This document shows, piece by piece, positions 59,261-64,000 of a stretch of DNA of 64,000 nucleotides (the stretch's first letter is position 1; each line of letters begins with the position of its first letter). The stretch comes from Pseudomonadota bacterium (lineage in GTDB: Bacteria; Pseudomonadota; Gammaproteobacteria; Competibacterales; Competibacteraceae): NCBI GenBank assembly GCA_018240295.1, contig JAFEGB010000331.1, forward strand, positions 1 through 64,000. The letters are read 5' to 3'. A program made the translations under genes and the position numbers. A model generated the notes under the pieces. That model searched no databases. It saw only the letters and a list, made by a program, of their open reading frames with translations, and was not told where the DNA came from.

Positions 59261-60159
59261 GCCGCCGGCCCGGCCGGCGGCCGGCGGCGCAACCCGGACA
59301 GCGGGAAGGTCGCGACCCCGCCGGGGCCATCGACCGACAGCTTCTGCGCCGGCGCCCAGGCATGGCCGTAGACGACCTCGTAGCTTGCCGGCAGCACGCC
59401 GTCGCGGCGCTCGCGCTCGTAGGCGGCGCTCATCGCCGCGAGCCGGCCGCGACCGGTCAGGCCGCGCGCGCGCGCATCGAGCACGTTGTGCGCGCCGATC
59501 GCCTTCAGCTCGCGCATCAGCGCCAGCACGTCCGGATAGGTCAGCGTGAAGCGTTCGACATCGAGCACCGGATCGGCGAGCCGGGCGCGCACCAGCGCAT
59601 CGCCGACATCGTGCATGTCGGTGAAATCATTGACGTGCGGCCGGTCATCGACCGTCGCCCACGCCGCGCGCAGCTCGCGCAGCGTGTCCGGCCCGAGCGT
59701 CGTGAACAGGAACAGCCCGCCCGGGCGCAGCACGCGGCGCACCTCGGCGAACACGGCATCGGGCACGCCGCACCACTGCAGCGTGAAGTTCGACCAGACC
59801 AGATCGAGGCTGTCATCGGCAAACGGCAGGCGCGCGGCGTCGGCGCAGACCGCGCGCAGGCGCCGGAACCAGCCGGAGCGGGCGCGCGTGCGGGCGCACA
59901 TCGCCGGAGCCAGATCCGCGCCGCAGACCAGCGCCTGCGGATAGCGATCGAGCAGCGCACGCGTGTGCAGGCCGGTGCCGCAGCCGAGATCGAGCACGCG
60001 CGCCGGCACGAGCTTCACGAGATCGAGCCGCTCCAGCAGGCGCGTGCCGACCTCGCGCTGCAGCACCGCGCAGTCGTCGTAGCGCGCAGCGGCGGCGTCG
60101 AAGGCGGCACGCACCAGACGGGCGTCGGGGCGGGTGGCGGGCGGCAGCGGATCGTTCAT
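59257..60159 (-). CDS. bioC: Malonyl-ACP O-methyltransferase BioC
   Basis: SAM methyltransferase that starts the pimeloyl pathway by methylating malonyl-ACP. 300 residues. SAM motif VLDLGCGTGLHTRALL, LPFADDSLDLVWSNFTLQW, and FTDMHDVGDALVRARLADPVLDVERFTLTY. The ATG at MNDPLPPATRPD was chosen; the frame runs far upstream inside bioH antisense to its reading and was rejected. Confidence 0.96.
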   Translation of the reverse strand: MNDPLPPATRPDARLVRAAFDAAAARYDDCAVLQREVGTRLLERLDLVKLVPARVLDLGCGTGLHTRALLDRYPQALVCGADLAPAMCARTRARSGWFRRLRAVCADAARLPFADDSLDLVWSNFTLQWCGVPDAVFAEVRRVLRPGGLFLFTTLGPDTLRELRAAWATVDDRPHVNDFTDMHDVGDALVRARLADPVLDVERFTLTYPDVLALMRELKAIGAHNVLDARARGLTGRGRLAAMSAAYERERRDGVLPASYEVVYGHAWAPAQKLSVDGPGGVATFPLSGLRRRPPAGPAA

Positions 60160-60188
60160 CAGGGCTCGGGCGCCGGGCAGGCCGGCTG

Positions 60189-60947
60189 TCAGTCGTGCAG
60201 CGCCGTCGCCAGCGCCGCATGGAATTCGTCGGGATGCGACAGGAAGGGCGCGTGCGTCGCGTGCCGGAACACCTGCACGCGCACGTCCGCCGCCAGCACC
60301 GCCAGCGCCTCGCCGGCCGCGACCGGCACCAGCGCGTCGCGCTGGCCGAGCAGCAGGCGCACCGGACAGTCGAGCCGCGACCACTCGGCGCGCAGGTCGG
60401 CGGCTTCGAGGATCGAAAGCCCGTCCTCGAGCGCGACCGTCGCCGGCAGGCCGTGGCGGAACACGATCTCGCGCAGCACGCGCAGGTGCGCCCGGGCATT
60501 CGGCAGGTTCAGGGTTTCGAGCGCGATGAAGCGCTCCAGCGTCGCCTTCGGGTCGTCGGCAAGACCACTGGCGAACTTCGCGAGCGCGGCCGTCGTCATC
60601 GCGCACGGCCAGTCCGGGCGCTGCACGAAGCAGGCGTTCGAGCCGGTGAGCAGCAGCCGGTCCACGCGCGCCGGCGCATCGAGCGCGATGCGCTGCGCCA
60701 CCAGCCCGCCCATCGACCAGCCGAGCCACGCGGCGCGGGCCGGCGCCACCGCCGCCACCGCCGCCGCCAGGCCGGCGAGCGTGCCGGGCCGGCCGCCGGA
60801 GCGGCCGTGACCGGGCAGGTCGATGACGGTCACGCGCCAGTCGTCGATGAAGGCCTCGACCGTATCGTCCCAGACGCCGCCGTGCATGCCCCAGCCGTGC
60901 AGCAGCACCAGATCCGGCCCCGAACCCCAGCTTTGGCAGTACAGCAT
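60189..60947 (-). CDS. bioH: Pimeloyl-ACP methyl ester esterase BioH
   Basis: Alpha/beta hydrolase that ends the pimeloyl pathway by removing the methyl ester. 252 residues. VLLHGWGMHGGVW, nucleophile GWSMGGLVAQRIAL, acid in LLLGQRDALVP, catalytic His in ATHAPFLSHP. ATG at MLYCQSWGSG. Its pairing with bioC in the operon supports the assignment over other hydrolases. Confidence 0.95.
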   Translation of the reverse strand: MLYCQSWGSGPDLVLLHGWGMHGGVWDDTVEAFIDDWRVTVIDLPGHGRSGGRPGTLAGLAAAVAAVAPARAAWLGWSMGGLVAQRIALDAPARVDRLLLTGSNACFVQRPDWPCAMTTAALAKFASGLADDPKATLERFIALETLNLPNARAHLRVLREIVFRHGLPATVALEDGLSILEAADLRAEWSRLDCPVRLLLGQRDALVPVAAGEALAVLAADVRVQVFRHATHAPFLSHPDEFHAALATALHD

Positions 60948-60966
60948 CGCCTGCGGCCTCCGCGAC

Positions 60967-62130
60967 TCAGGCCGGCGCCGGCAGCGCCGCGGCCAGCGCG
61001 TCGAGCAGGCGATCGAGCTGCGCATCGGTGTGCGCGGCGCTCAGCGTCACGCGCAGCCGCGCCGAGCCGGCCGGCACGGTCGGCGGCCGGATCGCCGTGA
61101 CCCAGATGCCGCGATCGGCGAGGCGCTGCGCAGCGGCGAGCGCATCTTCGGCGGCCCCGATGACGATCGGCTGGATCGGGGTCGTCGAGGGCAGCAGCCG
61201 CGCGCCGAAACCGAGCTGCGCGGCGCCGGCCCGGAAGCGCGCGATCAGCGCCGTCAGCCGTTCGCGCCGCCAGTCCTCGGCCTGCACGATCCTGAGACTG
61301 GCGCGCGTCGCCGCCGCCAGCGCCGGCGAGGACGCCGTCGTATAGATGTAGGGCCGCGCCTTCTGGATCAGGTATTCGATCAGTTCGGCGCTGCCGGCGA
61401 CGAAGGCGCCGCTGGTGCCGAAAGCCTTGCCGAGCGTGCCGATCACGACCGGCACCGCCTCGGCATCCAGCCCGTGCAGCGCCAGACTGCCGCGCCCCTG
61501 CGGCCCGAGCGCGCCGAAGCCGTGCGCATCATCGACCACCAGCCAGGCCGCATGCCGGCGGCAGGCATCGGCGAGTGCCGGCAGCGGCGCGACATCGCCA
61601 TCCATGCTGAACACGCCGTCGGTGACGACGATGCGCTCGCCGCCGGCCACGGCGAGCTTCGCTTCGAGCGCCTCCGCGTCGGCGTGCGCGTAGCGGCTCA
61701 GCCGCGCACCGGAGAGCCGCCCGCCGTCGAGCAGCGAGGCGTGGTTCAGCCGGTCTTCGAGCACGCTGTCGCCACGCCCGGCCAGCGCCGCGAGCACGCC
61801 GAGGTTGGCGAGATAGCCGGTCGAGAACAGCAGCGCACGCGGCCGGCCGGTGAAGGCGGCGAGTTCCTCCTCCAGCGCCGCATGCTCGGCCGAATGCCCG
61901 CAGACCAGATGCGCCGCGCCACTGCCGCAACCCCGGCGCGCCGCGGCCGTGGCCAGCGCCTGCGCAATGCGCGGATCGGCGGCGAGGCCGAGATAATCAT
62001 TGCTGCAGAAGTTCAGCCACTCGCGCCCGCCGGAGGCGATCACCGGCCCCTGCGCGGAATCGACCGTGCGCGGCGCCCGGTACAGCCCGGCGGCGCGCAG
62101 CGCGGCGAGTTCGGCGGCGAGGTCACGCAT
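60967..62130 (-). CDS. bioF: 8-amino-7-oxononanoate synthase BioF
   Basis: PLP enzyme joining pimeloyl-ACP and alanine. 387 residues. [54 protein letters not shown], and the PLP lysine in [13 protein letters not shown]. 16 bases after bioB, consistent with one transcript. Confidence 0.97.
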   Translation of the reverse strand: MRDLAAELAALRAAGLYRAPRTVDSAQGPVIASGGREWLNFCSNDYLGLAADPRIAQALATAAARRGCGSGAAHLVCGHSAEHAALEEELAAFTGRPRALLFSTGYLANLGVLAALAGRGDSVLEDRLNHASLLDGGRLSGARLSRYAHADAEALEAKLAVAGGERIVVTDGVFSMDGDVAPLPALADACRRHAAWLVVDDAHGFGALGPQGRGSLALHGLDAEAVPVVIGTLGKAFGTSGAFVAGSAELIEYLIQKARPYIYTTASSPALAAATRASLRIVQAEDWRRERLTALIARFRAGAAQLGFGARLLPSTTPIQPIVIGAAEDALAAAQRLADRGIWVTAIRPPTVPAGSARLRVTLSAAHTDAQLDRLLDALAAALPAPA

Positions 62131-62146
62131 CGGCCGGCGGCAGGGC

Positions 62147-63190
62147 TCAGGCCCCGGCGCGCAGCTTCGCCGCGCCGCAGCCGCACGGCGCTTCCTGCAC
62201 GAAGTCGCCGGCCTCGGGCAGGGTTTCCTGGATTTCGAGCGCGCGCACGCCGAGCTTCGCGAACAGTGCGCGATCGCGGTCGGTGTCCGGGTTGGCGGTG
62301 GTCAGCAGCTTCTCGCCGTAGAAGATCGAGTTGGCGCCGGCCGAGAAGCACAGCGCCTGCAGTTCGTCGCTCATGTCGGTGCGACCGGCCGACAGGCGCA
62401 CGAAGGACTGCGGCATCAGCAGCCGCGCGACCGCGATCGTGCGCACGAAGTCGATGCCGTCGAGCCTGTCGCGGCCGTACAGCGGCGTGCCCTCGACCTG
62501 CACGAGCAGGTTGATCGGCACGCTCTCCGGGTGTTCCGGGAGGTTTGCAAGCTGCACCAGCATGCCGGCGCGATCGCGCAGCGATTCGCCCATGCCGAGG
62601 ATGCCGCCCGAGCAGACCTTGATGCCGGCCGAGCGCACGTGCCCGAGCGTGTCGAGGCGGTCCTGATAGGTGCGCGTCGTGATGATCGAGCCGTAGAACT
62701 CCGGCGAGGTGTCGAGGTTGTGGTTGTAGTAGTCGAGGCCGGCGTCCTTCAGGCGCTGCGCCTGATCGGCGCGCAGCATGCCGAGCGTCACGCAGGTTTC
62801 GAGCCCGAGCGCCTTGACGCCCTCGACCATCGCCACGACCGCATCGAGATCGCGGTCCTTCGGATTGCGCCAGGCCGCGCCCATGCAGAAGCGGCTGGCA
62901 CCGCTGGCCTTCGCGGTGCGCGCCGCCGACAGGACTTCCTCGACCGCCAGCAGCTTCTCGCGCTCGACCTCGCCCTCGTGGCGCGCACTCTGCGGGCAGT
63001 AGGCGCAGTCCTCGGGGCAGGCGCCGGTCTTGATCGACAGCAGCGTCGAGACCTGCACGGTGTTCGGGTCGAAGTGCTGGCGATGCACGCCCTGCGCGCG
63101 GTACAGCAGATCCGCGAACGGCAGCGCGAACAGTTCGAGGGCTTCGGCGACGGTCCAGTCGTGGCGCAGCGGGGCGGCGGTCGGGTTCAT
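62147..63190 (-). CDS. bioB: Biotin synthase BioB
   Basis: Radical-SAM enzyme inserting sulfur into dethiobiotin. 347 residues. [4Fe-4S] motif [11 protein letters not shown], then [43 protein letters not shown] and the C-terminal [37 protein letters not shown] overlaps the stop of the membrane-protein gene (ATGA). Confidence 0.98.
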   Translation of the reverse strand: MNPTAAPLRHDWTVAEALELFALPFADLLYRAQGVHRQHFDPNTVQVSTLLSIKTGACPEDCAYCPQSARHEGEVEREKLLAVEEVLSAARTAKASGASRFCMGAAWRNPKDRDLDAVVAMVEGVKALGLETCVTLGMLRADQAQRLKDAGLDYYNHNLDTSPEFYGSIITTRTYQDRLDTLGHVRSAGIKVCSGGILGMGESLRDRAGMLVQLANLPEHPESVPINLLVQVEGTPLYGRDRLDGIDFVRTIAVARLLMPQSFVRLSAGRTDMSDELQALCFSAGANSIFYGEKLLTTANPDTDRDRALFAKLGVRALEIQETLPEAGDFVQEAPCGCGAAKLRAGA

Positions 63191-63585
63191 GCAGTGCGGG
63201 GCTCCGGCAGGATGATGTCGGCCCAGTCCTCGCGGCGGATGCGGCGCAGATCGAGCACGGACCACGGGATCAGCACCAGCGCCGCGGCCACCCACGCGAC
63301 GATGTACCAGGTCCAGCCGCCACCCGGGATGAAGGTCGCGGCGGCGGTGAAGAAGCCGGTGACGCCGTAGAGCCGGTACGCGGCCTGCTGCGTGTAGTGG
63401 CCGACGCGCTTGTCGGGGTGGTGGCGGTTCATCGCGTAGACCAGCATCGAGGCGCCGAACCAGAAGATCAGCAGCGGCACCGGCAGCAGGATCGCGACGA
63501 TGTTGCCGATGTTGAGCATGCCGGCCGCGCGCCGCGATTCGCTGGCGCGCAGCACCTTTCCGACGGGGGTGTTTTCGGTCTTCAT
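63187..63585 (-). CDS. Unknown small membrane protein, first gene of the bio operon
   Basis: 132 residues, family not recognised. Three hydrophobic segments are visible (about 25-51, 71-86 and 90-108) with a basic loop [20 protein letters not shown] and a charged tail [14 protein letters not shown]. No catalytic motif. It overlaps bioB by four bases and lies directly after the BirA-type operator and promoter, so it should be expressed with the biotin genes. A role in biotin or precursor uptake is conceivable but unsupported by motifs. Confidence 0.82.
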   Translation of the reverse strand: MKTENTPVGKVLRASESRRAAGMLNIGNIVAILLPVPLLIFWFGASMLVYAMNRHHPDKRVGHYTQQAAYRLYGVTGFFTAAATFIPGGGWTWYIVAWVAAALVLIPWSVLDLRRIRREDWADIILPEPRTA

Positions 63586-63672
63586 CCGGTTTCGGCCTGG
63601 CGGGGCGGCAGCCGGATACCGGTCGGGCGCAGCCGGACCGGTGCGCGGCGCGCGGGGACGGGAATGCGCCGC

Positions 63673-63700
63673 ATGCTAACAGCCGGCGCCCGGCTGTCAA
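63673..63700 (-). promoter_or_regulatory. Promoter of the bio operon
   Basis: Perfect -35 TTGACA (63695-63700) on the minus strand, 16-base spacer, and -10 TAGCAT (63673-63678, 4 of 6). The start would be near 63666, about 80 bases before the first gene. The -35 box lies inside the left half of the BirA-type operator. Confidence 0.6.
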
Positions 63701-63727
63701 CCACGGAGCCGGCCGGATGGTTTACAG
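63694..63727. promoter_or_regulatory. BirA-type biotin operator
   Basis: Half-sites CTGTCAACC (63694-63702) and GGTTTACAG (63719-63727) separated by 16 bases. The known BirA site is TTGTAAACC-N16-GGTTTACAA in E. coli; the match is 7 of 9 and 8 of 9. It overlaps the bio -35 box and the comF start codon, so biotin-loaded BirA would block the bio promoter and might also touch comF. Confidence 0.7.
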
Positions 63728-64000
63728 GTGGGTCAATCTTGTACAGAACCGGCTGCTGCCAGCGGTCTGTCTGCTCTGCGGAGCGCCGGGCGAGGCGCCG
63801 GGGCGCGATCTCTGCGCCGGCTGCCGGCGCGATCTGCCGCTCAACGCCCACGCCTGTCCGCGCTGCGCCGAACCGCTGCCGGCGTCCGCACCGGCCGGCA
63901 CGGTCTGCGGCCGCTGCCGCCGGCTGCCGCCGCCGTTCGCGGCCGCCTTCGCCCCGTACCGCTACGACTGGCCGCTGGACCGGCTGATCGTCGAGCTGAA
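63717..64000 (+). CDS. comF: ComF family protein (5' end only)
   Basis: Phosphoribosyltransferase-like protein linked to DNA uptake and competence. The visible 94 codons start [18 protein letters not shown] and carry the N-terminal zinc-finger cysteines ([37 protein letters not shown]) followed by [19 protein letters not shown], the usual entry to the PRT domain. ATG with GGAG upstream. The gene runs off the right edge. Divergent from the bio operon, a known arrangement. Confidence 0.92.
   Translation, partial: MVYRWVNLVQNRLLPAVCLLCGAPGEAPGRDLCAGCRRDLPLNAHACPRCAEPLPASAPAGTVCGRCRRLPPPFAAAFAPYRYDWPLDRLIVEL

Noticed and set aside
62147-63700. Longer start for bioB giving 517 codons
   Set aside because: The extra N-terminal part is an out-of-frame copy of the upstream membrane-protein gene. 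Biotin synthase starts at 63190.

Overview
The window looks like a stretch of core chromosome from a high-GC (about 70 percent by eye) gammaproteobacterium. The evidence is the gene order: a complete mraZ-to-ftsZ division and cell-wall (dcw) cluster followed by lpxC, secA and argJ; mlaFEDCB-ibaG-murA; kdsD-lptCAB-rpoN-hpf-ptsN; and a bioBFHCD operon facing comF. The presence of HPr kinase (hprK) and of two FimX-like proteins points away from the enterics, towards a Chromatiales-, Xanthomonadales- or Nevskiales-type lineage. The exact taxon is inference only. I saw no insertion sequence, prophage, CRISPR array, tRNA or rRNA. The only RNA gene is the RNase P RNA.

Layout. (1) 1-9207, minus strand: 3' part of sbcC, a small unknown membrane-anchored protein, a Nudix-ThiE fusion, argJ, secA and lpxC. 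(2) 9561-26856, minus strand: the dcw cluster, read from mraZ down to ftsZ, with nearly every junction overlapping by 4 bases (ATGA). It is driven by a strong promoter with a textbook MraZ operator just upstream of mraZ. (3) 27194-28453, minus strand: rnpB and rsmI, divergent from yraN and dolP on the plus strand. (4) 29576-33290, minus strand: sspB/sspA and the cytochrome bc1 genes petABC. (5) 33585-42239, minus strand: nif3-like, hisC-hisD-hisG, murA, ibaG and the Mla phospholipid-transport operon. (6) 42449-52826, plus strand: kdsD, lptC, lptA, lptB, rpoN, hpf, ptsN, hprK, rapZ, a mannose-type EIIA, HPr, EI and an alpha/beta hydrolase. (7) 52879-58389: two large paralogous c-di-GMP-type regulators (FimX-like, catalytically degenerate) on the minus strand, with creA between them on the plus strand. 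(8) 58553-63585, minus strand: biotin genes bioD, bioC, bioH, bioF and bioB with an unknown membrane protein as first gene of the operon. The bio promoter carries a BirA-type operator, and the start of comF faces it at the right edge.

How it fits together: most of the window builds and maintains the envelope. It holds peptidoglycan precursor synthesis and the divisome (dcw, murA), lipid A and LPS assembly (lpxC, kdsD, lptABC), outer-membrane lipid asymmetry (mla, dolP) and protein export (secA). A regulatory block (rpoN, hpf, ptsN, hprK, rapZ, EIIA, HPr, EI) looks like a phosphorelay without sugar permeases in view.

The points most worth a second look are the FimX-like pair around creA, an 11-bp helical-period repeat array upstream of petABC, a sigma54-like promoter in front of rpoN itself, a cysteine cluster in SspA, the U-rich and hairpin leader of ftsZ, and the two unknown small proteins.
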